Of a stretch of 64,000 nucleotides of DNA, positions 43,592 to 53,479 are shown piece after piece. The DNA lies in contig JBEBHJ010000007.1 of assembly GCA_040081075.1 (NCBI GenBank), forward strand, positions 12,615 to 76,614, in the 5' to 3' direction. Source of the stretch: JANJUB01 sp040081075 (GTDB taxonomy: Bacteria; Armatimonadota; Fimbriimonadia; Fimbriimonadales; Fimbriimonadaceae). A program made the translations under genes and the position numbers. How positions within the stretch are numbered: position 1 is the stretch's first letter; each line of letters opens with the position of its first letter. The notes beneath the pieces were generated by a model, which made no database searches, was not told where the DNA came from, and saw only the letters and a list, made by a program, of their open reading frames with translations.

Positions 43592-45295
43592 ATGCCCGAA
43601 ATCGCGTTTGATCGCTATTATCGTTACGACGAACTGAGTTCGCTTCTCGAAGACTATGCGGCGGAATACCCGCAACTCGTGACTCTCAAATCACTTGGCA
43701 AAAGCCACGAGGGGCGGGACATTTGGATCTTGGAAGTCACGCATTCGGCGACGGGACCGGCGAACGAGAAGCCAGCCTATTGGTGTGATGCAAATATCCA
43801 CGCGACCGAAGTGAGCCCGGGGACGGCGGTCTTGTACCTTCTGAACAAGCTTTGCACCCAGTTTGGATCAGACGATACGGTCACGCGAGCATTGAATTCG
43901 CGTACGTTCTATCTGGTGCCGCGGTTTAATCCGGATGGAGCCGAATGGGCTCTGGAGACGCCTCAGCGGGTGGTTCGTAGCAGCACGAGATCGTGGCCTT
44001 GGGAAGAAGATGATCTATATGGCTTGGAGCGTAAAGACCTCGATGGCAACGGCGACATTTTGCAGATGCGGGTGATGGATGCCAATGGCCCCTGGAAAGT
44101 TTCATCGGTTGAGCCGCGATTGATGCAACGCCGCGAGCCGGGTGAAACTGGCGGAACCTATTATCGGTTGCTTCCCGAGGGCGTGCTTCATAACTATGAT
44201 GGCTTGACCTTGCGCGCGCAGAAGGTGAAGCAGGGGCTGGATATGAACCGGAACTTTCCGAATGCTTGGCGTCAAGAACAGGAGCAGTTTGGGGCCGGGC
44301 CGTATCCAACCAGTGAGCCAGAAGTTAGGGCCGTCGTACAAGCGATTGTTGATCGGCCCAACATCACCGGCGCGATCACCTTCCACACTTTCTCGGGAGT
44401 TCACCTGCGACCGCCGAGCCGGTATCCCGACGACGATATGGCGCCCGAGGACTTGTGGACATTTAGAGATTTTGGGAAGAAGGGCGAAGAGATGACGGGC
44501 TATCCTGCCATAAGCAACTTCCACGAGTTTAAGTATCACCCGAAGGAAACGATTACGGGTGTATTTGACGACTGGATGTATGAGCATCGGGGAGTTTTTG
44601 CCTGGACGACCGAAATCTGGTCGCCCCAGCGCCAGGCCGGGATTACCGATTACAAATACATCGACTGGTTCCGCGATCATCCATTTGAGGATGATCAGAA
44701 GTTACTGAAATGGTCGGATGAGAAGGTGGATGGTTTGGCTTATGTGGACTGGAAATCGTTTGAGCATCCTCAGTTGGGCGAAGTGGAAATTGGTGGCTGG
44801 AACTCGGCATATGCCTTCCGAAACCCTCCTCCCAAGTTCCTCGAAGCCGAAATCGCGCCGTTCTCAGATTGGGCGATTTGGCAGGCGTTGGCCTCGCCAA
44901 AATTGGAGCATCGGGCGACCGTGACGGAGAAAGTTGGGGACGCGGTCCGTGTTCGCGTGGCGGTCCAAAACACCGGATATTTGCCGACGAATGTCACCAA
45001 AGTGGCGGAGACGAAGAAGCTTTGCCGCGGCGTTGTTGGGGAGATTGCACCTTCGGGTTCGGTTGTTTCGCCTAACGGATCAGCGGCTCCCGATTGGTTG
45101 GTTTCGGGTTCGTTGCGAGAGGTTAAGGGTCAGCTGGCCGGGTGGGCACATGTGAGTGCGAGCGGTTTTGGTTGGCAGATGAATTCGACCGATGATGTTG
45201 CAGTGTTTGAGTGGGTGGTTAAACCGGGGTCTTATGACCTCGTTTTCAGACACGAGCGGGCGGGTACGGTGCGGTTAACAGTTGAAGCCCAGTAG
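43592..45295 (+). CDS. M14-family zinc carboxypeptidase
   Basis: 567 residues. The catalytic domain covers about 1-390: RYDELSSLLEDYAAEYPQLV, the zinc ligands H70 and E73 in CDANIHATE, NRNFPNAW, the third-ligand His in AITFHTFSG and the general base Glu in WTTEIWSP. The C-terminal 180 residues look like an Ig-like or beta-sandwich accessory domain ending in VFRHERAGTVRLTVE. It has no signal peptide in the chosen frame (ATG 43592), which is odd for a digestive M14 enzyme. It probably trims peptides or peptidoglycan stems. Confidence 0.9.
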   Translation: MPEIAFDRYYRYDELSSLLEDYAAEYPQLVTLKSLGKSHEGRDIWILEVTHSATGPANEKPAYWCDANIHATEVSPGTAVLYLLNKLCTQFGSDDTVTRALNSRTFYLVPRFNPDGAEWALETPQRVVRSSTRSWPWEEDDLYGLERKDLDGNGDILQMRVMDANGPWKVSSVEPRLMQRREPGETGGTYYRLLPEGVLHNYDGLTLRAQKVKQGLDMNRNFPNAWRQEQEQFGAGPYPTSEPEVRAVVQAIVDRPNITGAITFHTFSGVHLRPPSRYPDDDMAPEDLWTFRDFGKKGEEMTGYPAISNFHEFKYHPKETITGVFDDWMYEHRGVFAWTTEIWSPQRQAGITDYKYIDWFRDHPFEDDQKLLKWSDEKVDGLAYVDWKSFEHPQLGEVEIGGWNSAYAFRNPPPKFLEAEIAPFSDWAIWQALASPKLEHRATVTEKVGDAVRVRVAVQNTGYLPTNVTKVAETKKLCRGVVGEIAPSGSVVSPNGSAAPDWLVSGSLREVKGQLAGWAHVSASGFGWQMNSTDDVAVFEWVVKPGSYDLVFRHERAGTVRLTVEAQ

Positions 45296-45310
45296 GCGAG
45301 GATAATTTTT

Positions 45311-45375
45311 CGCACGTTGCTTCGCAAGGTGCGGCTACACTGATCACCCGCTGTAGTCGCATCTCGCGTAGCGAC
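45311..45375. repeat. Cluster of overlapping palindromes (REP-like)
   Basis: Three mutually exclusive stems lie in 65 bases: CGCACGTTGC/GCAAGGTGCG around TTC (45311-45333, one mismatch), GCGGCTACA (45331-45339) with TGTAGTCGC (45352-45360, one G-U pair), and GTCGC/GCGAC (45356-45375). They sit in the gap between the convergent M14 and TPR-thioredoxin genes. There is no T tract, so a simple terminator is unlikely. They may be an interspersed palindromic element; other genome copies would prove that. Confidence 0.45.
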
Positions 45376-45408
45376 ATGCTGAGGGCCAGCCGCACGGTCC
45401 CGAAAGGC

Positions 45409-47580
45409 TCACTTCGCCCAGCGAGAGACCTCGTTCTTTAGGAAATTAACGTCACCAAAAGGATCGCCGCCGGTTCGCTTCCAGCGGACTCGGCCCTGGG
45501 CATCAATTAAGATCGTTGAGTGGAGTTCCATGCCTTCAAAGTCATCGTAGGAAGCAAATCGGCGGGCGTTGGCGTGGCTGGGATCGCTGAGCCAGCGGAC
45601 TTTGAAATCGGTCGCCTTCGCCGACTCGGCCTGTTTGGCGGGGCTGGCTGAGCACACAGCCAACACCACAGTGTTCATCTTGTCGAACTCGGCAATCTCT
45701 TTGTTTACGGCAGTGAGCTGTTCCATGCAATGGATGCATTGATCCGAAAGATAGAAGACAAGCATGACGTTTTTGCCGCGGTAGTCGGAAAGGCGGACCC
45801 GGTTTCCTTCGCTGTCGAGACAATCCAGTTCCGGGGCGGCGAACGGAGTCCAATTGCTGGGGCCAAACGAATTTAGATCAGCTGGGTCGTACTTCCGCTC
45901 TGGGCGCATGGTTTCGGGCCTAGGAGCTTCGTCGAAATTCAGCGCTAAAATCTCCCGCCAGGGCCGCAAATCCTGATCGGCGCCGGCCCAAACCGCTTTT
46001 AGACGAGCCACGAAGGGCCGAGCGCGATCAGGCTGACCATAGGCAATATATGCCCTCGCGAGGCCGGCCAGTGCCCAACCATCGTTCAGTTCATTTTTAA
46101 GGGCTCGCTCGTAGGCTCGGATCGCACGGAGGTGATTTCCGGCTTCAAAATAGGCATCGCCAAGGATTCGCTGAACGGGGAAGGGCTCCTGCGGCGGATC
46201 ATTGGCATACGCACGGGCAGCGCGGGCGCTAGCCTCACTGGCGGCCGCGTTCTTCAAGAGGCGAAAGCCCTCTTCGGACTTCCCTTGACCGATGAGAAGT
46301 TTAGATTCGGCCACGCGAAAAATCATGGGCATCCGATCGGCAAACATGGCTCGAAGTGACGCTTCTTCTTTTGGAGCTTTTTTGATCTCTGCGGCAAGCG
46401 AAACTTCAAGTTGCTTTTTCAACTCGTCAATCCGAGTTTGTGCCTCGGGGAAGCGACGAAGCCCAACGAGGGCAAGTATGCGTGCCATTTCCTGGAATTG
46501 CTGTATGTCGCGGCTCTTGGAAGCCGGCAAATATTTCGGATCCAGAATTTCATTCCACTTCTCAAACTTCACCAGCGCACGAATGAGCGGGAACTGGTTT
46601 TCATAAGCGTACTGCGCCGGTATAAGCGGATCGGTGGGAGAATTGAGGATGTCCAAGGCTCCCTGGATGCTCGCATTCCCACGGCCCAACTGCTCCTGGA
46701 TATAGCACAGGTAGTCCCGGTTATGGGCGTAATTCCAAGTTTCAAAGGGCAGGGCCAGCCGATCGTTCATGTAGCGGAGTTCAACCCGGGTCGCGCTATC
46801 CATCGCGATAGCGGCTTCGTGCCACATACCGATTTTGCTGTAGATGTGGCCGGGCATATGGAGCGAATGACCAATGCCGGGAGCGGCTTTGCCATAGAGC
46901 TCACAGCTATCTACCGCCTTGGAGCCATCTACTCCATCCCAGTTGTGGATGCGAGCGTGATGAGCCCCGGGATGCATTGGGTTCTTTGCCAAAACCTGCG
47001 TGACATAGCCATCACCGGTCTCGGGCTTGCCTTGCCCTATCGAGAAGAAGGCGATTTGGGCCTTGGCTTCGACGTCTTCGGGATACTTCGTGATGATGCG
47101 GTTGAGGGCGGCGCAGATCTTCTTTGCATGGTCGGTCTTGCTGTTCCATCCGGCATTGTAGGCATCGATGTACATCTGCTCACGATCGGAGGCGGTCGCT
47201 TTCCTTTTGGTTGCCTCTTTCAAGAAGTCCTTGAAACGCTTCAATCCGGGATCCATGCTGCCAATCGAGAACCAGTTCATACCGCATCGAGCCAAACCCA
47301 GATAGACCATCGGGTTTTCAGGTTCTAACTTGTGGCACCAACGAAATGCCCGTTCCGCCTCTTCGAACCAGAAACTATGCAGGAGTGCGTTGCCCTGGTC
47401 GTACCATTTCTGAACTTCGGGGTTTTTTGTTGTGATCGGGAAGGGAGCGACGCCGATGTTGGGCATCACCCATGGTTTTGTGCGCATTCCGGAATCGAAA
47501 GCGGTCCCATGCTTAGAATGCCCCTCGTCGGCCGCGGCCATGGAGATGAGCAGACAAGATAGTAGACCGAATTTACGCAT
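45409..47580 (-). CDS. TPR protein with C-terminal thioredoxin/AhpC-type domain
   Basis: 723 residues. The signal peptide RKFGLLSCLLISMAAA is followed by an N-terminal region with PWVMPNIGVAPFPITTKNPE and WYDQGNALLHSFWFEEAERA. TPRs run to about residue 540. The last 150 residues are an AhpC/TSA-type thioredoxin fold with FYLSDQCIHCMEQLTAVNKE, where the CxxC (C-I-H-C) could be redox-active, and ILIDAQGRVRWKR. It is probably periplasmic. TPR-thioredoxin fusions occur in secreted proteins of soil bacteria; the role is unknown. Confidence 0.85.
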   Translation of the reverse strand: MRKFGLLSCLLISMAAADEGHSKHGTAFDSGMRTKPWVMPNIGVAPFPITTKNPEVQKWYDQGNALLHSFWFEEAERAFRWCHKLEPENPMVYLGLARCGMNWFSIGSMDPGLKRFKDFLKEATKRKATASDREQMYIDAYNAGWNSKTDHAKKICAALNRIITKYPEDVEAKAQIAFFSIGQGKPETGDGYVTQVLAKNPMHPGAHHARIHNWDGVDGSKAVDSCELYGKAAPGIGHSLHMPGHIYSKIGMWHEAAIAMDSATRVELRYMNDRLALPFETWNYAHNRDYLCYIQEQLGRGNASIQGALDILNSPTDPLIPAQYAYENQFPLIRALVKFEKWNEILDPKYLPASKSRDIQQFQEMARILALVGLRRFPEAQTRIDELKKQLEVSLAAEIKKAPKEEASLRAMFADRMPMIFRVAESKLLIGQGKSEEGFRLLKNAAASEASARAARAYANDPPQEPFPVQRILGDAYFEAGNHLRAIRAYERALKNELNDGWALAGLARAYIAYGQPDRARPFVARLKAVWAGADQDLRPWREILALNFDEAPRPETMRPERKYDPADLNSFGPSNWTPFAAPELDCLDSEGNRVRLSDYRGKNVMLVFYLSDQCIHCMEQLTAVNKEIAEFDKMNTVVLAVCSASPAKQAESAKATDFKVRWLSDPSHANARRFASYDDFEGMELHSTILIDAQGRVRWKRTGGDPFGDVNFLKNEVSRWAK

Positions 47581-47669
47581 CTGGCTAGTTTAGCTTGTTG
47601 GTCTTCGGGGTCGTTGTTTCTGAGAGTACGGAGAGCAAATGGGCCCCTTCGCGGGGTACCACTTGGAGG

Positions 47670-48896
47670 ATGGTTACCGAGCCCCTTTCTGCCTTTCGTC
47701 AGTTGCCTTTTATGGGTGTGATCCGCGTTAATGATGAGGCGATGCGCGAGCATGGGTATCGCATGGGTGATCCGAACTGGACGAACTTGGGACAGGGGCA
47801 GCCTGAAGCGGGCGAGATGCCAGGGGCGCCGCCTCGGATTTGTAGCATCGAAATCCCCGCCCAAGATCATGGATACGGGCCGATTGAGGGGACGCCGGAA
47901 TGTCGGCAAGCCATCGCTGACTACTACAAGCGAACCTACAACCTCGATTTGGGTTTGGAAAATATTGCTCTTGCCCCGGGCGGGCGTGCAGCTCTCACGC
48001 GCATCGGGGCGATCATGGAAAAGGTGCGTTTGGGATACTTCACGCCGGATTACACGGCCTACGAGGACCTGATGACAACCTTCCCGCGCATCGAGCCAGT
48101 ATGGCTTGAGCTGACTCCGGAAAAGGGATTCATGATGTCGCCCGCTGACCTAGAAGCGCACATCAAAAAAGAGAACCTTGGCGCGGTTTTGATTAGTAAT
48201 CCGTGTAATCCCACCGGGGCGGTTTTGAAAGGGGAGACCTTGAAGGGCTGGCTTGAGGTTGCGCGACGAACCAATTGCGTGCTGATCATGGACGAGTTTT
48301 ATTCGCACTATATTTACGATGGCTCGGATAAGCCCGTGAGCATTGCCGAGTTCGTAGTTGATATCGAGCGCGATCCGGTTGTGATTGTTGACGGGCTGAC
48401 CAAGTCATTTCGCTATCCGGGCTGGCGAGTGGGCTGGGTTGTGGCGGGCTCGGCTGTTATTCGTGCGCTTTGTGCGGCGGGGAGTTTTCTTGATGGCGGG
48501 CCGTGTCGTCCGATTCAGCAAGCGGCGATCAAGGTTCTAGAACAGGCTCAGGCCGATCAAGAAACCAAGGCGGTTCGAGCCGTTTTCAAGCGAAAGCGCG
48601 ATCTTACGATAGTGGCACTGGAAGCCATGGGCGTCGAATTCCCTCATGCCCCCCAGGGAACATTCTATGCGTTTGGCTACGTTGGGAACTTGCCCGCTCC
48701 GCTCAATACCGGGCTCGGGTTCATGCGCGCGGCGTTCACTCAGAAAGTGCTTACAGTTCCCGGTGAGTTTTTCGATGTGAATCCGAATCGCCAGCGCACA
48801 GGCGAGTCTCCGCTCACTCCGTGGGTTAGGTTTTCGTTCGGCCCGCCGGAGGAGAACTTGGTGGCGGGGCTAAGTCGACTTCGTAATTTGGTCTAA
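47670..48896 (+). CDS. Class I/II pyridoxal-phosphate aminotransferase
   Basis: About 408 residues from ATG 47670; TTG 47595 would add 25 poor residues, and a GGAGG directly abuts the ATG, leaving the true start uncertain. Motifs are NLGQGQPEAGEMPGAP, NPCNPTGAVL, IMDEFYSHYIYDG and the PLP lysine in VDGLTKSFRYPGWRVGW. It belongs to fold type I and is clearly distinct from the aminotransferase at 10-11 kb. The amino-donor specificity is not evident. A sulfatase gene follows after five bases. Confidence 0.88.
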   Translation: MVTEPLSAFRQLPFMGVIRVNDEAMREHGYRMGDPNWTNLGQGQPEAGEMPGAPPRICSIEIPAQDHGYGPIEGTPECRQAIADYYKRTYNLDLGLENIALAPGGRAALTRIGAIMEKVRLGYFTPDYTAYEDLMTTFPRIEPVWLELTPEKGFMMSPADLEAHIKKENLGAVLISNPCNPTGAVLKGETLKGWLEVARRTNCVLIMDEFYSHYIYDGSDKPVSIAEFVVDIERDPVVIVDGLTKSFRYPGWRVGWVVAGSAVIRALCAAGSFLDGGPCRPIQQAAIKVLEQAQADQETKAVRAVFKRKRDLTIVALEAMGVEFPHAPQGTFYAFGYVGNLPAPLNTGLGFMRAAFTQKVLTVPGEFFDVNPNRQRTGESPLTPWVRFSFGPPEENLVAGLSRLRNLV

Positions 48897-48901
48897 TCGA
48901 A

Positions 48902-50374
48902 ATGCTCACGTCCCTTGCCCTGGCGGTTGCGATACCCGTTCGACCGAACATCATCATGATTTTCTCGGACGATCATGCTCGGCGAGCGATTTCGAGTTAT
49001 AAGTCGGACTTGATCAAAACGCCAAACATTGATCGGATCGTCGCGCAAGGTATTCGGTTCGACCGCCACTACACCACAAACCCCATTTGCGGGCCGAGTC
49101 GCGCCAGTTTGCTTACAGGCAAATACAGCCATCTCAACGGATTTCGCGATAACAGCTCGAAATTTGATGGCTCGCAAATGACGTTCCCAAAGCTGCTCCG
49201 ATCTGCCGGATACGAAACGGCCGTGATTGGCAAGTGGCACTTGGAATCGAATCCAACGGGCTTTGATCATTGGGAGATTCTGCCGGGACAAGGGGCTTAC
49301 TACGACCCCGATTTTCTTACGCCTAGCGGTCGCCAGAAGAACGTTGGTTACGTGAGCGAAATCGTCACGGACAAGGCTCTGAAATGGCTGTCCGCACCGC
49401 GGACAAAGCCCTTCTTCCTGCTCCTCGGGCACAAAGCGCCCCATCGAAGTTGGGTGCCCAATCTCAACAAAATCGGCATTTTGGCAAACAAGGCTCTTCC
49501 CGAACCCGCGACGCTACGATCAACGCACGAAACCCTGACTTCAGCCGCGAAGACCGTGCACATGCGCGTGGATACGCATATGCGGCCCGCCGAAGACTTG
49601 ATGGTGGGTTTCGTGCCTGCCGTGCTCAAGGGTGAGCGTGAACAGACCTGGAAAACGGCCTTCGCTCCTCAAGATCAGCGATACCGAGATCAGGTCAATC
49701 AAGGTGACCTGATGAGGGCCAACTACCAGAGGTACATGCAGAACTACCTTCGCTGCGTCTCCTCGGTAGACGATAGCGTCGGCCAAGTGCTGGACTATTT
49801 GGAGAAGTCTGGCGACGCCAAAAACACGATCGTGATCTATGCTTCCGATCAAGGCTTCTTCTTGGGTGAAAACGGCTGGTACGACAAGCGTTGGTTCTAC
49901 GAGCCATCGTCCGGAACCCCTCTCATCATTCGGAACTTGGACCGCAAGGCTAAGATCGTTCGCTCGATCACCTCGAATGTTGATCTTGCCCCCACCCTGC
50001 TCGAGTTCGCGGGCGTGCACCCCCCGAGCGAAATGCAAGGTCACTCTTTGGTGCCCGAAATGGCGGGAAAGCCAAACCCGGCCTCGGCGGCTTACGGGCA
50101 CTTCTACGAAAGCGATGATGGAGATCACAATGCTCCCAAATATGTTTCGCTCGTTACGGCTCGCTACAAAGTGATTTATTACTATGAACTGGGTGAGTGG
50201 GAGCTATTCGATTTACCGAGCGACCCTAATGAGCAGACAAATCTGTGGCGAAAGGCTTCGATGGGTAAGGTTCGGTCCGAGATGGTGCGAAAGCTGATCC
50301 AGCGCGCAAAAGAGTTGAGAGAACCGTCCGATTTGGTCTCAAGTATTCAGCAAAACGTGCGGCTCCGTGGATAA
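48902..50374 (+). CDS. Type I sulfatase (formylglycine-dependent)
   Basis: 490 residues. A short hydrophobic start (LTSLALAVAIPV) may act as an export signal. The metal site PNIIMIFSDDHARR has D23 and D24. The formylglycine motif CGPSRASLLTG places C63 in C-x-P-S-R, the site modified by a maturase. GKWHLE and SDQGFFLGENGWYDKRWFYE follow. It hydrolyses sulfate esters, probably on carbohydrates; the substrate is unknown. No maturase gene is in the window. The GH38 mannosidase starts 14 bases later. Confidence 0.92.
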   Translation: MLTSLALAVAIPVRPNIIMIFSDDHARRAISSYKSDLIKTPNIDRIVAQGIRFDRHYTTNPICGPSRASLLTGKYSHLNGFRDNSSKFDGSQMTFPKLLRSAGYETAVIGKWHLESNPTGFDHWEILPGQGAYYDPDFLTPSGRQKNVGYVSEIVTDKALKWLSAPRTKPFFLLLGHKAPHRSWVPNLNKIGILANKALPEPATLRSTHETLTSAAKTVHMRVDTHMRPAEDLMVGFVPAVLKGEREQTWKTAFAPQDQRYRDQVNQGDLMRANYQRYMQNYLRCVSSVDDSVGQVLDYLEKSGDAKNTIVIYASDQGFFLGENGWYDKRWFYEPSSGTPLIIRNLDRKAKIVRSITSNVDLAPTLLEFAGVHPPSEMQGHSLVPEMAGKPNPASAAYGHFYESDDGDHNAPKYVSLVTARYKVIYYYELGEWELFDLPSDPNEQTNLWRKASMGKVRSEMVRKLIQRAKELREPSDLVSSIQQNVRLRG

Positions 50375-50388
50375 ACTCCCAGAGCCCC

Positions 50389-53300
50389 ATGCTCAAGCAC
50401 TCCGCCGTAACAATTAGCCGAATCGAACAATTCTTGAAGTACACGCTTCAACCCGCCATAAACGGTGAGCCGGTGCCGCTCCAAATAGAGTTCTGCGACC
50501 AGCCATACGCTTCGGAATCGGAAGCAAAGAAAGGCAATTTCAAGGTCGTTCAGAAGGGGTTTCAGTTCGGCCCAGCCTATAAAACGTTTTGGTTTCGCGT
50601 AACGGGAAAGGTTCCGAAAGAGATGGCCGGAAAATCCGTAGGGGTCATCCTGGAAGTCGGCGGCGAGCGCACGGTCTGGAAGGGGAACTCGCCGTGGATG
50701 GGAGTGGATGAGCCTCACTCTGTTTGCCCGCTCTTTGAGTCAGCGACCGGTCGCGAGAGCCTCGAACTTTATGTTCAATGCTACACGCGGAACCCACAGT
50801 GCCGAGTTCATCGCCGCGAGCTACCACGAGAGGAGTTGGTTGAAACGGTTGATCGAGCGGAACTTGTGACGATAGACGAAGAGCTCAAGGGTCTTACCTA
50901 CGACGTTGACTTCGGCTACGACCTAATGAAGGCGCTTGAAGATACTGACCCTTCCAAAGCGACTCTGCTTCGGGCTCTAAATGATGTGTGCAATCTATAC
51001 GACCCCGGGCAAAGGGAGACGATCGCCCGATGTCGCAAGATCATGCGTGATTCCTACTTGAATCTGAGTGGCGATATTCGGCACACCATTTCAGCTTGTG
51101 GGCACGCGCATCTTGATACCGCTTGGCTCTGGCCGCTTGAGATCACTCGCAAGAAGATGGCGCACACGACGGCCACTCAGCTTTACCTTGGCGAGAAGTA
51201 TTCGGACTACATCTTTGTTCACTCCCAAGCTTCTCAATACGAGTGGCTCGAAAAGGAGTATCCGGCTCTCTTCAAGAAGGTTCAGGAAGCCACTAAGAAG
51301 GGAAGTTGGGAGCCGGTCGGTTCAATGTGGGTTGAGGCAGACTGCAATCTAACCGGGGGAGAATCACTTGTCCGGCAGTTTTTGTATGGGCGCAGATACT
51401 TTGAAAAGAAACTGGGGACGATAACAGACGATATGTTCTTGCCCGATGTCTTTGGGTATTCGGCTGCACTTCCTCAGATTCTTGATAAGTTTGGGATTCG
51501 CTATTTCACCACCCAGAAGATCAGCTGGAACCAATTCAACACATTTCCTCACAATACGTTCTGGTGGCAAGGAATTGATGGCACGAAGATGTGGTGTCAT
51601 TTTCCACCCGCGAATACCTACATTGGCGAAGGGACTCCAAGCCAGTTGCTTGCGAGCGTAAAAAACCACAAAGACCATGCCCGATCCGATCACTCGCTCT
51701 ATCTGTTTGGTTGGGGTGATGGCGGCGGTGGCCCGACTGAGCGACATATCGAGCTACTGAGGCGCGCGCAAATGGCCACCAATCTGCCCGATGTCATAAC
51801 CGGGCGAAAGGCGGCCGAGTTTTACAAAGAAGCCCGCGGGCGAAGCAAGGACTTAGCAACGTGGGCGGGTGAACTCTACTTCGAGTATCACCGGGGCACG
51901 TACACCTCCCAGGCGAACAACAAGAAACACAATCGCGCTTGTGAGTTCCTACTTCGAGATGCCGAGATGCTGTGTTGCTTCCGCGATGACTTTCCGAAAG
52001 GCTATCCAAAGTCTGAAATCGAAGCAGCTTGGAAACTGGTTTTGCTTAACCAGTTCCACGACATCATTCCCGGATCTTCGGTAAGAGAAGTTTACGAGGA
52101 TTCCGATCGCGACTACGCTGAAATCTACAAAACCGGTGAGCGAATCGTTTCGGAGTCGCTTCGACGTATCGGCTCGAAGTTCGATTCAAGCGACTATAAG
52201 CGCCCGGTAGCGATGTTCCACAACTCCACCATGCCCATGATGTCCTACGTTCCTTGGACGGATTTGGAGAACGTTCCGCAAGCTCTGGAGAGCCGAGATG
52301 AGAGCATTCCCGTCCAGTTTGTGGATCATTTTGGCGAGCCGCACTTGGCCTTCACCACGCCTGATGCCGCCCTTGGAACGGTCGCCGTGTGCGACTTTAC
52401 GGATGAGCCTACTTCAACACGATATCGGCTCAAGGCAAGCAATAGAAAGCTCGAGAACAGCTTCTTTGGGGTGAGATTCGACCCGAACGGCAACATCACG
52501 AGCATTGAGAGTTTGGAGGACGGCACCGAGTTCATTTCTCCGGGCAAACTCGCAAACCTCTTTCAACTTCTTGATGACAAGCCGCTCTTTTGGTCGGCTT
52601 GGGACGTGGATGCTTATGCATTTGAAGCTCCAAAGGACCTCGTAAAGAGTGAAAGCTTTGAAGTAATTGAGCGTGGCCCTGTCCGGGTTGCTGTACAGCT
52701 GGTCAAAAAATTTGGAAACAGCACGATAAAGCAGAAAATCATCCTCGGAGCCCTGCCAATACTGTTCTTCGAAACCGAAATTGATTGGCGAGAAGAAGAC
52801 AAGATGCTAAAGGTGGCTTTTCCCACAAACGTCAACGCGTCGCGAGCGACCTACGAAATTCAATTTGGCAATGTTGAGAGGCCTACGCACTACAACACGA
52901 CTTGGGACATGGCCCGATTTGAAGTATGCGCCCAAAAGTGGGCTGATCTAAGCGAAGGTGACCATGGGCTAGCACTGTTGAATCAAGGGAAGTACGGCCA
53001 CGATATTCACGGAAATGTGATGCGGCTCTCGCTGCTACGGTCACCAAAGGCGCCGGACCCCGAGTGCGATATGGGTATTCATAAGTTCACTTACGCGCTA
53101 ATGCCGCACTTTGGGCCCTACAACTACGCGGGTGTGGTTTCTGCGGCCTATTCCTTTAACGCTCCGTTACGCCATGAGTTCTTGAACCCATCTCCCGGCC
53201 GCGAGGGAGAACTGCCGTCACTTGTTCTTTGCGAGGATCGCAATATCGTGGTTGAGACCGTTAAGAAAGCAGAAGACAGCAACGCGATCATTGTTCGACT

Positions 53301-53475
53301 TTATGAGTGCCACAACGCGCGCGGACGAGCAGAGATCCAGTGCGCTCGGGCAATCCAAAGTGCTAGCATTTGTAATCTCGAGGAGGTTTCTGAAGCGGAG
53401 CTCGAAGTGCACGACGGCATCGTCGCATTCGACTACAAGCCGTTTGAGATCATCACGCTCAAGCTGTATTGCTAA
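50389..53475 (+). CDS. GH38 alpha-mannosidase
   Basis: 1,028 residues, typical GH38 length. The catalytic domain has the zinc-binding GHAHLDTAWLWPLE (H239, H241, D243) and the nucleophile Asp353 in LPDVFGYSAALPQIL. A middle helical domain and a C-terminal beta domain follow (SLLRSPKAPDPECDMGIHKF). It releases alpha-mannose from mannans or N-glycan-like structures, retaining the anomer. No signal peptide is seen, so it probably acts in the cytoplasm on imported fragments. It is co-directional with the sulfatase. Confidence 0.95.
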   Translation: MLKHSAVTISRIEQFLKYTLQPAINGEPVPLQIEFCDQPYASESEAKKGNFKVVQKGFQFGPAYKTFWFRVTGKVPKEMAGKSVGVILEVGGERTVWKGNSPWMGVDEPHSVCPLFESATGRESLELYVQCYTRNPQCRVHRRELPREELVETVDRAELVTIDEELKGLTYDVDFGYDLMKALEDTDPSKATLLRALNDVCNLYDPGQRETIARCRKIMRDSYLNLSGDIRHTISACGHAHLDTAWLWPLEITRKKMAHTTATQLYLGEKYSDYIFVHSQASQYEWLEKEYPALFKKVQEATKKGSWEPVGSMWVEADCNLTGGESLVRQFLYGRRYFEKKLGTITDDMFLPDVFGYSAALPQILDKFGIRYFTTQKISWNQFNTFPHNTFWWQGIDGTKMWCHFPPANTYIGEGTPSQLLASVKNHKDHARSDHSLYLFGWGDGGGGPTERHIELLRRAQMATNLPDVITGRKAAEFYKEARGRSKDLATWAGELYFEYHRGTYTSQANNKKHNRACEFLLRDAEMLCCFRDDFPKGYPKSEIEAAWKLVLLNQFHDIIPGSSVREVYEDSDRDYAEIYKTGERIVSESLRRIGSKFDSSDYKRPVAMFHNSTMPMMSYVPWTDLENVPQALESRDESIPVQFVDHFGEPHLAFTTPDAALGTVAVCDFTDEPTSTRYRLKASNRKLENSFFGVRFDPNGNITSIESLEDGTEFISPGKLANLFQLLDDKPLFWSAWDVDAYAFEAPKDLVKSESFEVIERGPVRVAVQLVKKFGNSTIKQKIILGALPILFFETEIDWREEDKMLKVAFPTNVNASRATYEIQFGNVERPTHYNTTWDMARFEVCAQKWADLSEGDHGLALLNQGKYGHDIHGNVMRLSLLRSPKAPDPECDMGIHKFTYALMPHFGPYNYAGVVSAAYSFNAPLRHEFLNPSPGREGELPSLVLCEDRNIVVETVKKAEDSNAIIVRLYECHNARGRAEIQCARAIQSASICNLEEVSEAELEVHDGIVAFDYKPFEIITLKLYC

Positions 53476-53479
53476 GTGA

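Noticed and set aside
46411..47328. A 305-residue plus-strand open frame
   Set aside because: It lies entirely inside the TPR-thioredoxin gene on the other strand and reads as an antisense shadow of its repeats.
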